From contig NZ_FLRH01000004.1 of the NCBI RefSeq assembly GCF_900089585.1, forward strand, positions 1,233,001 to 1,297,000: DNA of 64,000 nucleotides, read 5' to 3'. The notes under the pieces are model-generated. The model did not search any database. It was not told the DNA's origin and worked only from the letters and a program-made list of their open reading frames with translations. How positions within the stretch are numbered: the first letter of the stretch is position 1; each line of letters begins with the position of its first letter. This DNA is from Micromonospora sediminicola. GTDB lineage: Bacteria > Actinomycetota > Actinomycetes > Mycobacteriales > Micromonosporaceae. Positions 28,463 to 37,557 of this stretch are shown piece after piece. A program made the position numbers and the translations under genes.

Positions 28463-28504
28463 GCGCCTGGCCGTCCCGGGCGGCGAGGTGGCGACCGTCA
28501 CGGC

Positions 28505-29008
28505 TCAGTCGATGAGCGCGTTGAGCAGGGACTCCTGCAGATATCCGAGATAGGCGTAGACCGACAGTTGGAACACCCGGGACGAGGCCGGGTCCGCGGC
28601 GACCGCGTCGTCGAGCTCCTCGCCCAGGTCGGTGCCGTCCTTGATCTCCAGCCGGACGCCCATCGCCAGCCGGGCGTCGTTGAGCGCGCGCAGCCACGCC
28701 TCGGCCGCCTCCGCGTCCAGCCGCACCTCGCCCCCGGCGTCGCCGTCGGGCAACGCGGCGAGGATCGCGCCGGCCTGGTCGATCTTGGCGGTCTTGAGGT
28801 CGCCCTCGGTGTAGCGGCGGAACTCGGCCGTGCCGGCCGCGTCCTCCGGATAGACCTCGGGGAACAGCCGGCCGACCACCGGGTCACCGTGGTCGAAGCC
28901 GTCGGTCAGCAGCCCGACCACCTCGGAGGCGACCTTGCGCAGCACGCGCACCTCGTCGACGGCGAACGTCGCCACGTAGCGGTCGCCCCGGCGGCGGAAC
29001 ATGCTCAT
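28505..29008 (-). CDS. DUF2017-family protein
   Basis: 167 residues. [21 protein letters not shown] at the start (split), [20 protein letters not shown] and a C-terminal [13 protein letters not shown] match the actinobacterial DUF2017 family that always follows clpS. Function is unknown; the constant coupling suggests a link to the ClpS adaptor or ClpAP/ClpCP proteolysis. ATG 29008 overlaps the clpS stop (ATGA). Four further codons back there is no alternative with a ribosome site. Confidence 0.85.
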   Translation of the reverse strand: MSMFRRRGDRYVATFAVDEVRVLRKVASEVVGLLTDGFDHGDPVVGRLFPEVYPEDAAGTAEFRRYTEGDLKTAKIDQAGAILAALPDGDAGGEVRLDAEAAEAWLRALNDARLAMGVRLEIKDGTDLGEELDDAVAADPASSRVFQLSVYAYLGYLQESLLNALID

Positions 29009-29295
29009 GAGCGGTCCACCGTCGCCCACAACCCGTACGCGTGCAACTGCGACGCGTCGTGCTCCATCCGCTCCCGGGCCCCGCTGGAGACCACCGCCTT
29101 GCCCTTGTGGTGCACGTCCAGCATGAGCTGCTCCGCCTTCTCCCTGCTGTACCCGAAGAGCTTCTGGAAAACCCAGGTCACGTACGTCATCAGGTTGACC
29201 GGATCGTCCCAGACGATGGTCACCCACGGCCGGTCGGAGACCGGCACCTCTTCGGTGTCCGGCGTCTCGACCGGCGCAACCTGTGGAGCCGCCAT
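29005..29295 (-). CDS. clpS: ATP-dependent Clp protease adaptor ClpS
   Basis: 96 residues from ATG 29295. ClpS binds N-degron substrates and delivers them to the Clp ATPase. Motifs: [17 protein letters not shown] (the Asp-Asp-Pro-Val-Asn binding-site loop), [25 protein letters not shown] and [20 protein letters not shown]. The frame is open to 29442, but the upstream part has no ClpS character; ATG 29304 is a close alternative start. It heads the minus-strand clpS-DUF2017 pair. Confidence 0.92.
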   Translation of the reverse strand: MAAPQVAPVETPDTEEVPVSDRPWVTIVWDDPVNLMTYVTWVFQKLFGYSREKAEQLMLDVHHKGKAVVSSGARERMEHDASQLHAYGLWATVDRS

Positions 29296-29410
29296 GCCCC
29301 CCATCGTGCCACCGGATCCGGGGAACCGATGAACCGGAACGGCGCGGCGGTCGGGATCACCCGCCCGAGCCGCGAACGTCGGCCCGGCCGCCCCCGCGGC
29401 GCCCCTGTTC

Positions 29411-30973
29411 TCAGGCAAGCAGGATGCCGTGGTCGACAGCATCGGTGAGCACCGCGCTCAGCGAGAGACGGATCACCTCGAAGCGGCGGGACACCTCGCG
29501 GGACAGTTCCAGCTCGACCTCGCGCAGGGCTCGCTGGGCCCAGGAGCGGGCGGCGCCCGGGTCATCGTTGCCCGGTGACCGCCAGTGCTGCCAACAGCCG
29601 CCGTTGAGCGCCACGCCGATCGGCGGCAGCACCTCGTCGCGCTCCGCCCCGGGCAGGCCGGCCAGCGCGTCGAGCGCGCCGGTGCCGGTCAGCCCGGCCA
29701 CCCCGGCCGTGCTGGTGACCAGGAGCACCCGGTCCAGCTCCCGGCTGTCCGGGTGGTCGGCCAGGCCCCAGCGCACGGCGTGGTCGATCCGCCGGCGCAC
29801 GCCCTCGGCGAGTGGCGCGCCGAAGACCCGGGCGGCGGCGTCGTCGACGATGCCCCGCACCGCCTCGTCGCACTGGGCCGTGGCGAGCAGCGACAGCGCC
29901 TCCAGCTCGCGGTCGAGCAGCTGCGGCAGACCGGCGCAGCCAACCCCGAAGACGATCTCCTGCACCACCCGCAGGTGGATGTTGGCCAGCTCCAGGGCGA
30001 GGTGCTGGCGGATCCGCTGGGCGCAGGAGCGGGCCTGGCGGTCGATCCGGTCGGTCAGCTCGGCGGGCTCGACCCCGGCCACCACCGGCACCCGGCCGTG
30101 CGCGCCGGGCGGCTCCGGCGGCCGGGCGCTGGCCCGGCGCAGCCCCTCGTCGGCGGCCCAGCCGACCAGGGCCCGGCGCAGGTTCGGCAGCTCCGCCCGG
30201 CGGGCCGGGAACCACCGGGCCGGGGCGAGAGCGGGCACCGCGGCCAGCAGCGCGGCGCGGTGGGCCGCGATCGAGACCGCCACCGGGTCGAGCCGACCGG
30301 CGGGGCCGGGCGGGCCGGTCCGGCCGGCCGACGGGACGGACGCCCCCGTGTCCTCCACCGCCGCGCCGTCCGCCGGCGCCGCCCAGCCGGTCACGCCGGG
30401 GGTGACCGCGAAGAAGACCGCGACCCGGGCCCGCGCCACCTCGGCCAGCAGGTGCAGCTCGGCCGCACTGAACGCCTGGTCGGCGGAGATCGTGAAGAGC
30501 AGCGCGCCGGCCCGGCCCACGGCGTCCAGCAGCACCCGGCCACCGGCCACGCCGAGGGCGCCGGTGTCCGGCGTGTCGAGCACCGAGAAGTGCCGCAGCA
30601 GCGGGTCGGGCAGGCTCAGCTCGACCCGGCGCGGCGGCCGGGCGAGCGCCGGGCCGGCGGCGAGCGGGTCGGCGCCGTAGGAGTGCGGCTGGCGGTAGCC
30701 CGGGACGTACGCGGCCCGGGTGGCGACCTTGGCGTGGTTGACCAGCAGGTGGCTGCCGGCGGGCACGGTGAGCGTCCCGGCGTCCAGCCCGAGCAGGCCG
30801 GCGATCAGCTCGCGTCGTCCGGCGCCCGCCGGACCGGCGACGACCACCGCCATCGGCTCGTCCGGCCCCGGCTCGGTCACCCCGACCCGGGTCGGCAGCG
30901 GGGCGCACCGGGGCGGCTCGGCCGGGCCTCCTGTTTCGGGCACGTCGACCGAGGGGAGTGGACCCGGCTTCAT
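29411..30973 (-). CDS. Degenerate P-loop (dynamin-like GTPase-type) protein
   Basis: 520 residues, no named family recognised. The N-terminal third looks like a GTPase domain: [15 protein letters not shown] at 42-56 has P-loop spacing but Arg53-Arg54 replaces the essential Lys-Ser/Thr, and [11 protein letters not shown] (131-141) resembles the G3 DTPG motif with the Gly changed. The remainder is mostly helical with charged and Leu-rich stretches ([17 protein letters not shown], then a C-terminal [19 protein letters not shown]), similar in character to stalks of bacterial dynamin-like proteins. It may have lost nucleotide hydrolysis. It diverges from the LAL regulator. Confidence 0.6.
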   Translation of the reverse strand: MKPGPLPSVDVPETGGPAEPPRCAPLPTRVGVTEPGPDEPMAVVVAGPAGAGRRELIAGLLGLDAGTLTVPAGSHLLVNHAKVATRAAYVPGYRQPHSYGADPLAAGPALARPPRRVELSLPDPLLRHFSVLDTPDTGALGVAGGRVLLDAVGRAGALLFTISADQAFSAAELHLLAEVARARVAVFFAVTPGVTGWAAPADGAAVEDTGASVPSAGRTGPPGPAGRLDPVAVSIAAHRAALLAAVPALAPARWFPARRAELPNLRRALVGWAADEGLRRASARPPEPPGAHGRVPVVAGVEPAELTDRIDRQARSCAQRIRQHLALELANIHLRVVQEIVFGVGCAGLPQLLDRELEALSLLATAQCDEAVRGIVDDAAARVFGAPLAEGVRRRIDHAVRWGLADHPDSRELDRVLLVTSTAGVAGLTGTGALDALAGLPGAERDEVLPPIGVALNGGCWQHWRSPGNDDPGAARSWAQRALREVELELSREVSRRFEVIRLSLSAVLTDAVDHGILLA

Positions 30974-31155
30974 CAGGCGGCCTCCCGGTCAGGCGACCGG
31001 GGGGCCGGTCGCGGTCGAATCCCCTGGTCGCAGGGGATGCCGGAAGAGTACGTGTGTCAGGGATCCGACACCGAACACATCCGGTACTCACGGGTAATGA
31101 ACAGATTACTCAACTTCACTGCGTGACGGTCTGCGCGCGGACGGAACACCATCGA

Positions 31156-31161
31156 TATGCT
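31156..31161 (+). promoter_or_regulatory. Putative -10 box (TATGCT) of the LAL regulator, leaderless
   Basis: TATGCT ends 6 nt before ATG 31168 with no ribosome site between. The 194-bp divergent region also contains a relatively AT-rich stretch (31085-31120) that may hold the promoter of the opposite gene. Confidence 0.45.
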
Positions 31162-31167
31162 GCACCG

Positions 31168-33840
31168 ATGAGTAGGTGGGAGTTCGTCGGCCGAACGGAT
31201 GAACTCAACCGTCTGTTGTCGGCGGTCGGTGGCCCGGAGGGGCGCGGACTGCTCTTCAGCGGCGACGCCGGCGTCGGCAAGAGCCGGTTGCTGCGGGAGG
31301 GGGTGGCCGCGCTCTCGCCCGAACGTCACGCCATCTGGTCCGTCGCGGCCAGCGCGACCACCGCCGCGCTGCCGTTCGGCGGGCTGGTCCAGGTGCTCCC
31401 GGCCGCGCAACCGCAGGGCCTCTCCCCCGCCGGGATCCTGCGCTGGGCCGTGGACGTGCTCCAGGAACAGGCCGCCGGCCGGCCCATCGTGCTGGCCATC
31501 GACGACGCGCACCTGCTCGACCCGCCCTCGGCGGCGCTGGTGCACCTGGTCGCCCGGTCCGAGAACGCCACCGTGATCGGGACGCTGCGCAACGGGGAGC
31601 AGATCCCGCTGCCGATCCGCGCCCTGTGGACCGACGACCTGGTCGACCTGGTCGAGCTGGGGCCGCTCGGCCCGAGCGAGACCACCGGGCTGCTCGCCGC
31701 GATCCTGGGCGGCCCGGTCGACGCCGGCTCCTCCGAGCGCCTGTTCCGGCTCTCCGCCGGCAACCCGCTGCTGCTGCGCGAGCTGGTGCTGGCCGCCGAC
31801 GACGAGCTGAAGAGCACGTACGGGATCTGGAAGTGGACCGGCCGGCTGGAGCTGGCCCCCAGCCTCACCGACCTGATCGACACCCGGATCGGTCAGCTCA
31901 CCCCCTCCGTCCGGGCCGTGGTCGAGCTGGTCGCGTTCGGCGAGCCGCTCGGCCTGCACCTGCTCGAGCAGGCGGTCGATCCGACCGACGTGGAGACGGC
32001 CGAGGAACGCGGGCTCATCACCATGGTCCGCGACGACCGGCGGCTCAACGTCCGCCTGGCCCACCCGCTCTACGGCGAGGTGATGCGCCGGCAGTGCCCG
32101 GTCAGCCGCACCCGGCGGCTCCAGGCCACCCTGGCCGGGCTGCTGGAGCGGGTCGGCAAGCGCCGACGGGACGACCTGCTGCGGGTCGCGGTGTGGCGGC
32201 TCGACTCGGGCACGGCCCAGGACGTGGCGCTGCTCCTCGACGCGGCCGTGCAGGCCTTCGGCCGGTACGACGTGCCGCTGGCCACCCGGCTGGCCCGCGC
32301 CGCGCTGGAGGCCGGCGGCGGCACCGACGCCGCCGAGCTGCTCGCCACCATCCTCATGTTCGGCGACCGGCCGGACGAGGCGATCGGGGTGCTCGACCAG
32401 GTCGCCGGCGAGATCCACGACGATCGCCGACGGAGCCGTTGGCTGACCGTCCGGGGCATGGTCAGCTACTGGGGCCTCAACCGGGAGTCCACGGTGGAGG
32501 AGATCGCCGCCCGCGGCGAGGAGCTGTCCGACCCGGCCGACCGGGCCCGGGTCCGCGCCTTCGAGGCCATCATGCGGCTGCACCGGCTCGACGTCGACGT
32601 CGCGGTGCGGCTGGCCCAGGAGGTGCTCGACCGTCCGGCCGCCCCGATGGCGGCCCGCGAGCTGGCCCGCTGCACGCTCGCCCACCTTCAGGCGGCCCAG
32701 GGGCAGTACCGCCGCAGCGCCACCGCGATCGCCCGGGTGCAGGCCGAGGCCGCGTGCTGGCGGTCCGACATGCCCTACCTCCAACTCGCCATGGAGCTGG
32801 CCCGGGGCACCCGGCTGGCGCTCTCCGGCGACCTGGCCGGCATCGACGCGATCGTCGCGGACGAGTTCGCCGACCTGGCCGGTGCCGGCGACTTCCGGCT
32901 CGGCACCGGCTACCTGGCCATCCTCCAGGCGTACGCGGCCCGCCTGCGCGGACGCGGCGACGACGCGCTCAAGACCAGCCTGGGCGCCTGCGCGGTGCTC
33001 GCCACCAGCCGGGTGTACGCCGGCCTGGCGCACGCCGAACGCGCCCAGGCGGCGGCGTTGCGCGGGGACGCGGCGCACGCGGCCGAGGCGATGGCCGAGG
33101 CGGACCGGACGCACGCGCCCGGGATGGCCGTCCTCTACCCGTGGCTGGAGCAGGCCCGGGGCGCGGCGCAGGCGGCGGTCGGCGACCTGCCGGCGGCCAC
33201 CAAGCACCTCTGCGCGCTGGCCGACCGGCTGCGCGAGGACGGGCTGGCCGGGCACGAGCTGCTCGTCCTGCTCGACCTGGTCCGGTTCGACCAGGCCGCC
33301 GCGCCGGTCGGACCGACCTGCACCGACGGCGGCCGGCGCACCGTGGCGCAGCGCCTCGCGGAGCTCTCCGAACAGGTGGACGGCGTGCTGCCGCCGCTGG
33401 TCGCCCGCTACGGCCGGGCCGCGCTCGACGGCTCCCCCGACGACCTGCTCGCGGTGGCCGACGGCTTCGCCGCCCGCGATCTGGTCGTCTACGCCGCCGA
33501 GGCGACCGCGATGGCGCTGCACCGGATGCGGGACGGGCGCGCCGGAGCGACCGGGCCGGTCCGGGAGCGCCTCGCCGACCTGCTGCGCCGCTGCGACGAG
33601 ATCTCCACCCCGGCGCTGCGCATGCTCCGTCCCACGCTCAGCGACCGGGAGTGGGAGGTCGCCCGCCTCGCCGCCGAGGGCGTGACCAGCCGCGCGATCG
33701 CCGAACGGCTGTTCCTGTCCACCCGCACCGTGGAGAACCACCTCCAGCGGGTCTACAGCAAGCTCGGCGTCACCGGCCGCGGCGAGCTGCGGGCCGCGCT
33801 GCGGTCGATGCCGGGGCACGACGGCGCGGATCCGGCGTGA
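31168..33840 (+). CDS. LAL-type LuxR-family ATP-binding regulator
   Basis: 890 residues. An N-terminal AAA/STAND-like ATPase with Walker A GDAGVGKS (32-39) and Walker B IVLAIDDAHLLDPPS, a long TPR-like helical middle, and a C-terminal LuxR helix-turn-helix (LSDREWEVARLAAEGVTS, then RTVENHLQRVYSKLGVTGR). LAL regulators activate transcription in response to inducers sensed by the middle region. No target can be read; the divergent degenerate-GTPase gene and the downstream pncB are neighbours. ATG 31168 is set by the FVGRTDEL ATPase start and by the -10 box 6 nt before it. Confidence 0.87.
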   Translation: MSRWEFVGRTDELNRLLSAVGGPEGRGLLFSGDAGVGKSRLLREGVAALSPERHAIWSVAASATTAALPFGGLVQVLPAAQPQGLSPAGILRWAVDVLQEQAAGRPIVLAIDDAHLLDPPSAALVHLVARSENATVIGTLRNGEQIPLPIRALWTDDLVDLVELGPLGPSETTGLLAAILGGPVDAGSSERLFRLSAGNPLLLRELVLAADDELKSTYGIWKWTGRLELAPSLTDLIDTRIGQLTPSVRAVVELVAFGEPLGLHLLEQAVDPTDVETAEERGLITMVRDDRRLNVRLAHPLYGEVMRRQCPVSRTRRLQATLAGLLERVGKRRRDDLLRVAVWRLDSGTAQDVALLLDAAVQAFGRYDVPLATRLARAALEAGGGTDAAELLATILMFGDRPDEAIGVLDQVAGEIHDDRRRSRWLTVRGMVSYWGLNRESTVEEIAARGEELSDPADRARVRAFEAIMRLHRLDVDVAVRLAQEVLDRPAAPMAARELARCTLAHLQAAQGQYRRSATAIARVQAEAACWRSDMPYLQLAMELARGTRLALSGDLAGIDAIVADEFADLAGAGDFRLGTGYLAILQAYAARLRGRGDDALKTSLGACAVLATSRVYAGLAHAERAQAAALRGDAAHAAEAMAEADRTHAPGMAVLYPWLEQARGAAQAAVGDLPAATKHLCALADRLREDGLAGHELLVLLDLVRFDQAAAPVGPTCTDGGRRTVAQRLAELSEQVDGVLPPLVARYGRAALDGSPDDLLAVADGFAARDLVVYAAEATAMALHRMRDGRAGATGPVRERLADLLRRCDEISTPALRMLRPTLSDREWEVARLAAEGVTSRAIAERLFLSTRTVENHLQRVYSKLGVTGRGELRAALRSMPGHDGADPA

Positions 33841-33844
33841 ACTC

Positions 33845-33850
33845 TAGGCT
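33845..33850 (+). promoter_or_regulatory. Putative -10 box (TAGGCT) of pncB, leaderless
   Basis: TAGGCT ends 6 nt before GTG 33857, in the 16-bp gap after the LAL regulator stop. Its -35 would lie within that gene. Confidence 0.4.
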
Positions 33851-33856
33851 GGGGCG

Positions 33857-35143
33857 GTGAGCACCCTTCGCCCCGCGCTGCTGACCGACCACTACGAGCT
33901 GACCATGGTCAGCGCGGCCCTGCAGGACGGCACCGCCGACCGACGCTGCGTCTTCGAGGTGTTCAGCCGGCGACTGCCGGCCGGCCGCCGGTACGGGGTG
34001 GTCGCCGGCACGGGTCGCCTGATCGAGATGATCCGCGACTTCCGCTTCGACCCGGCGGAGATCGACTTCCTCCGTCGCACCGGCGTGGTCGACGACCGCG
34101 CCGCCCGGTGGCTGGCCGACTACCGCTTCACCGGCGACGTCGACGGCTACGCCGAGGGCGAGCTGTTCTTCCCCGGCTCCCCGATCCTCACCGTGTCCGG
34201 CACGTTCGCCGAGTGCGTGGTGCTGGAGACGCTGGTGCTGTCGGTGCTCAACCACGACTGCGCGGTCGCCGCCGCGGCGGCGCGGATGGTCACCGCCGCC
34301 CGGGGCCGGGCGTTGATCGAGATGGGCTCCCGCCGGGCGCACGAGGAGGCCGCGGTGGCCGCCGCGCGGGCGGCGTACCTGGCCGGGTTCCGGTTCACCT
34401 CCAACCTGGCCGCCGGGCAGCGCTACGGCATCCCCACCGCGGGCACCGCCGCGCACGCGTTCACGCTGCTGCACGACGACGAGCGGACCGCGTTCGCCTC
34501 CCAGGTCGCCACGCTGGGCAAGGACACCACGCTGCTGGTCGACACGTACGACATCGCCCAGGGCATCCGCAACGCCATCGCGGTCGCCGGCCCGGAGCTG
34601 CGCGCGGTCCGGATCGACTCGGGCGACCTCGCGGTGATCGCCCAGCAGTCCCGGGAGCTGCTCGACTCGCTCGGCGCCACCGAGACGAAGATCATCGTCT
34701 CGGGCGACCTGGACGAGTACGCGATCGCCTCGCTGGCCGCCGAGCCGGTGGACATGTACGGCGCCGGCACGGCAGTGGTGACCGGCTCCGGCGCGCCCAC
34801 CGCCGGCCTCGTCTACAAGCTGGTCGAGGTGGAGGGGCGTCCGGTGGTCAAGCGCTCCGAGCACAAGGCCACCATCGGCGGTCGGAAGGTCGCGGTACGC
34901 CGGCACAAGCCGACCGGCACCGCCACCGAGGAGGTCGTCGTGCCGCAGGGCGTGCCCGACCGGCAGCCCAACGACCGGCTGCTCCAGCACTCGTTCGTGG
35001 TCTCCGGCGAACCGGTCACGCTCCCGACGCTGGACGAGTCGCGCGAGCACCTGCGACAGTGTCTGATCTCCATCCCGTGGGAGGGGCTCAAGCTCTCCGG
35101 CGGGGACCCGGCCGTTCCGGTGACGGTCGTACCCGCGAGCTGA
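33857..35143 (+). CDS. pncB: Nicotinate phosphoribosyltransferase PncB
   Basis: 428 residues. It makes nicotinate mononucleotide from nicotinate and PRPP in the Preiss-Handler NAD salvage route. LLTDHYELTMV at the start, FEVFSRRLPAGRRYGV, EMGSRRAHEEAAV, LVDTYDI and RIDSGDL with the phosphate-binding region are characteristic. It is followed 14 bp later by pncA, so the two make a nicotinamide-to-NaMN module. In mycobacteria a pncB copy also sits next to clpS, matching this neighbourhood. Confidence 0.94.
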   Translation: MSTLRPALLTDHYELTMVSAALQDGTADRRCVFEVFSRRLPAGRRYGVVAGTGRLIEMIRDFRFDPAEIDFLRRTGVVDDRAARWLADYRFTGDVDGYAEGELFFPGSPILTVSGTFAECVVLETLVLSVLNHDCAVAAAAARMVTAARGRALIEMGSRRAHEEAAVAAARAAYLAGFRFTSNLAAGQRYGIPTAGTAAHAFTLLHDDERTAFASQVATLGKDTTLLVDTYDIAQGIRNAIAVAGPELRAVRIDSGDLAVIAQQSRELLDSLGATETKIIVSGDLDEYAIASLAAEPVDMYGAGTAVVTGSGAPTAGLVYKLVEVEGRPVVKRSEHKATIGGRKVAVRRHKPTGTATEEVVVPQGVPDRQPNDRLLQHSFVVSGEPVTLPTLDESREHLRQCLISIPWEGLKLSGGDPAVPVTVVPAS

Positions 35144-35157
35144 GGAGGACCGGCCAG

Positions 35158-35739
35158 ATGGCGAACGCCCTGATCATCGTGGACGTGCAGAACGACTTCT
35201 GCGAGGGCGGGTCCCTCGCGGTCGGCGGTGGGGCCGGGGTGGCCGCCGGGATCTCCCGGCTGCTCGCCGCCGAGCCGGACCGCTGGGACCACGTGGTCGC
35301 GACGAAGGACTACCACATCGACCCGGGCGCGCACTTCGGCGACCCGCCGGACTTCGTCGACTCCTGGCCCCGGCACTGCGTGGTCGGCACGTCCGGCTCC
35401 GAGTTCCACCCGGAGCTGGTCACCGACCGGGTGGAGGAGATCTTCCACAAGGGCGAGCACGCGGCCGCGTACTCCGGTTTCGAGGGGCACGCGCGCGACG
35501 GCGAGTGCCTGGCCGACTGGCTGCGCCGCCGCGACGTCGACCGGGTCGACGTGGTCGGCATCGCCACCGACCACTGCGTACGCGCGACCGCGCTGGACGC
35601 CGCCCGGGAGGGCTTCCGCACCACGGTGCTGCTGGACCTGACCGCCGCCGTGGCCCCCGAGACGCTGGACGTGGCGCTGCGCGCGCTCGACGGCGCCGGG
35701 GTCGCCACGACGGGCGAGCCTGTGATCAGGGCCGCTTGA
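35158..35739 (+). CDS. pncA: Nicotinamidase PncA (isochorismatase family)
   Basis: 193 residues. It deamidates nicotinamide to nicotinate, the substrate of the upstream pncB product. The catalytic triad is Asp9 (ALIIVDVQNDFCEGG), Lys98 (FHKGEHAAAYSGFEG) and Cys140 (GIATDHCVRATALDA); the metal site is in KDYHIDPGAHF. GAGGAGGA lies 8 nt before ATG 35158. In mycobacteria this enzyme activates pyrazinamide. Confidence 0.94.
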   Translation: MANALIIVDVQNDFCEGGSLAVGGGAGVAAGISRLLAAEPDRWDHVVATKDYHIDPGAHFGDPPDFVDSWPRHCVVGTSGSEFHPELVTDRVEEIFHKGEHAAAYSGFEGHARDGECLADWLRRRDVDRVDVVGIATDHCVRATALDAAREGFRTTVLLDLTAAVAPETLDVALRALDGAGVATTGEPVIRAA

Positions 35740-35777
35740 CCAGGTAATCGCTTGCGACTGTCGTACCCCGGCCCAGG

Positions 35778-37016
35778 ATGGCGCGGGAGGTACGGACCGT
35801 CGTGAACCTGAAGCCTTACCGGGAGGCCCTCGCCCTGCCCGGCCTGCGGTCGTTGCTGCTGGTGTCCGTGCTGGCCCGCATGCCGCTGACCGCGACCGGC
35901 GTGACGCTCACCTTCTACGTGGTGCTCGACCTGGGGCGGGGCTACGGCGCCGCCGGTCTGGTCGGCGCCGCGTCGACCATCGGCGCCGCGCTCGGCTCGC
36001 CGCTGCTCGGCCGGCTGGTCGACCGGCGCGGGCTGCGGCCGGTGCTGCTGCTCACCACGGTCGCCGAGGGCCTGTTCTGGGCCGCCGCGCCGACCCTGTC
36101 GTACCCGGTGCTGCTGCCCGCCGCGTTCCTGGCCGGCCTGCTCGCGCTGCCGGTCTTCTCGGTGGTCCGCCAGTCGATCGCGGCGCTGGTGCCGGCGGAG
36201 CGACGCCGGCCGGCGTACGCGCTGGACTCGATGTCGGTGGAGCTGTCGTTCATGGTCGGCCCGGCTCTCGCCGTGGCCCTGGCCACCACCGTCACGCCCC
36301 GGCTCACCCTCTGGGCGGTGGGTGCCGGGATCGTCGCCGCCGGCATCTGCTTCTGGCTGCTCGACCCGCCGACCCGGGCCGCCGACGAGTCGGCCGGCCC
36401 GCAGCGCGCGGTGTCCCGCCGGGAGTGGCTCACCCCGCGCCTGCTCGCCGTGCTGGCGGCCAGCCTGGCCGCCACTCTGGTGCTGGGCGGCACCGACGTC
36501 GCCGTGGTGGCCGTGCTCCGCGCCGGCGGCGAGGTCGGCTGGACCGGCGCCGTGCTGGCCGCCTGGGCGGTCGCCTCGCTGGTGGGCGGCTTCGCCTACG
36601 GCGCGGTACGCCGCTCCTTCTCCCCGCTGGCGCTGGTGGCGGCGCTCAGCCTCACCACCATTCCGGTCGGCCTGGGCGGGTCGCACTGGTGGCTGCTCAG
36701 TCTCGCGCTGATCCCCACCGGGGCGCTCTGCGCGCCCACCATCGCGGCCACCTCGGACGCGGTGAGCCGGCTCGCCCCGCCCGGCGTCCGCGGCATGGCG
36801 ATGGGCCTGCACGGCTCCGCCGTCACCGTCGGCATCGCGCTCGGCGCGCCGCTGGCCGGCGCGGTGATCGACGCCTCCGCGCCCGCGTGGGGCTTCGTGG
36901 TCACTGGTGCGATCGGCTCGCTGGTGGCGCTGGCCGTGCTCCCGATAGAGCTGCGCCACCGCCGCGCCCAGCTCCCCACCCCGACGGACCCCGACCTGGC
37001 CCTGGCCTCCCGCTAG
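35778..37016 (+). CDS. MFS transporter
   Basis: 412 residues with twelve likely membrane helices. The loop between helices 2 and 3 has GRLVDRRGLRPVLL, the MFS signature, and GAPLAGAVID and APTIAATSDAVSRLAP in the second half are typical of drug/metabolite exporters of the EmrD/NepI-like kind. Substrate unknown. ATG 35778 has little ribosome-site support; GTG 35802, with GGGAGG 11 nt upstream, is a real alternative. It is 38 bp after pncA and may be co-transcribed with it. Confidence 0.8.
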   Translation: MAREVRTVVNLKPYREALALPGLRSLLLVSVLARMPLTATGVTLTFYVVLDLGRGYGAAGLVGAASTIGAALGSPLLGRLVDRRGLRPVLLLTTVAEGLFWAAAPTLSYPVLLPAAFLAGLLALPVFSVVRQSIAALVPAERRRPAYALDSMSVELSFMVGPALAVALATTVTPRLTLWAVGAGIVAAGICFWLLDPPTRAADESAGPQRAVSRREWLTPRLLAVLAASLAATLVLGGTDVAVVAVLRAGGEVGWTGAVLAAWAVASLVGGFAYGAVRRSFSPLALVAALSLTTIPVGLGGSHWWLLSLALIPTGALCAPTIAATSDAVSRLAPPGVRGMAMGLHGSAVTVGIALGAPLAGAVIDASAPAWGFVVTGAIGSLVALAVLPIELRHRRAQLPTPTDPDLALASR

Positions 37017-37078
37017 CCCCCGGCCCTCACGCACGCCTTCCGCCCACCCCGCCCCGCGTGATCGAGGAGCTCGCGTCT

Positions 37079-37156
37079 CCCCGAGGCGGGGCCGACGCCG
37101 GTTCGGGGAAGTGGCTGGTTCCACGCACCCCGGACACCACCACTCCCCCGTACTGG
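37079..37156. repeat. Palindromic repeat A, copy 1
   Basis: 78 bp that closely match 37266-37341. It opens with CCCCGAGGCGGGG and contains inverted arms at 37098-37114 and 37140-37156 (14 of 17 paired). The shared core is GGGGAAGTGGCTGGTTCCA. Confidence 0.8.
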
Positions 37157-37200
37157 CGTCGCATGACGGCCCCGGCCCGGAACCCCACGTTCCCGGAAGT

Positions 37201-37257
37201 TGACCAAGGAGTTGGTGTCCCCTCATGCAGGCCAAACCGACACAAGCCCCTTGATCA
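37201..37257. repeat. Palindromic repeat B
   Basis: 57 bp with 19-base arms (37201-37219 and 37239-37257; 15 of 19 paired) around a 19-base loop, lying between the two copies of repeat A. Only one copy is in the window. Confidence 0.6.
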
Positions 37258-37265
37258 CCGGGGCG

Positions 37266-37341
37266 CCCCGAGGCGGGGCGAACCAGTACGGGGAAGTGGC
37301 TGGTTCCAGGCGCTCCGGACACCACCACTTCCCCGAACTGG
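37266..37341. repeat. Palindromic repeat A, copy 2
   Basis: 76 bp, direct copy of 37079-37156 with better-preserved arms (37283-37299 and 37325-37341; 16 of 17 paired). Confidence 0.8.
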
Positions 37342-37360
37342 TGCCGCACCCCGCCCCCAA

Positions 37361-37427
37361 CCCGTTGATCATGAAGTTGGCGGCGACAAATCGGACACGA
37401 AACACCGTCAACTTCATGATCAACGGG
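37361..37427. repeat. Palindromic repeat C, perfect 19-bp arms
   Basis: Arms at 37361-37379 and 37409-37427 are perfectly complementary (CCCGTTGATCATGAAGTTG and its reverse complement) around a 29-base loop that is AT-richer than its surroundings. I recall very similar sequences between genes in Micromonospora-like genomes, but this was not checked. Confidence 0.85.
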
Positions 37428-37454
37428 GCTGGTGGGGGCGGGCGGGAACGGGCC

Positions 37455-37491
37455 GGGCGGGGACAGGCGGGCGGGGACAGGCGGGCGGGGA
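37455..37491. repeat. G-rich 14-bp tandem repeat
   Basis: GGGCGGGGACAGGC occurs twice exactly (37455-37468, 37469-37482), with a third partial unit. The plus strand has many runs of three to four G and could form a quadruplex. Together with repeats A-C and the hairpin at 37511, it fills the 541-bp gene-free stretch 37017-37557; no further gene is seen there. Confidence 0.7.
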
Positions 37492-37510
37492 GGGCGGGAG
37501 GAAACAGAGC

Positions 37511-37543
37511 GGGCGCCGCACCCCGTGAGGGAGTGCGGCGCCC
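37511..37543 (-). terminator. Terminator hairpin after ctaD
   Basis: Perfect 11-bp arms GGGCGCCGCAC (37511-37521) and GTGCGGCGCCC (37533-37543) with an 11-base loop, 14 bp beyond the ctaD stop on the minus strand. Confidence 0.75.
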
Positions 37544-37557
37544 GGCCTTGAACTGGG

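Noticed and set aside
31057-33819. A 920-residue minus-strand frame
   Set aside because: It is the antisense of the LAL regulator; no motif, biased composition.
37440-37500. Possible CRISPR or direct-repeat array
   Set aside because: Units are short, contiguous and G-rich with no spacers; no cas gene is present.
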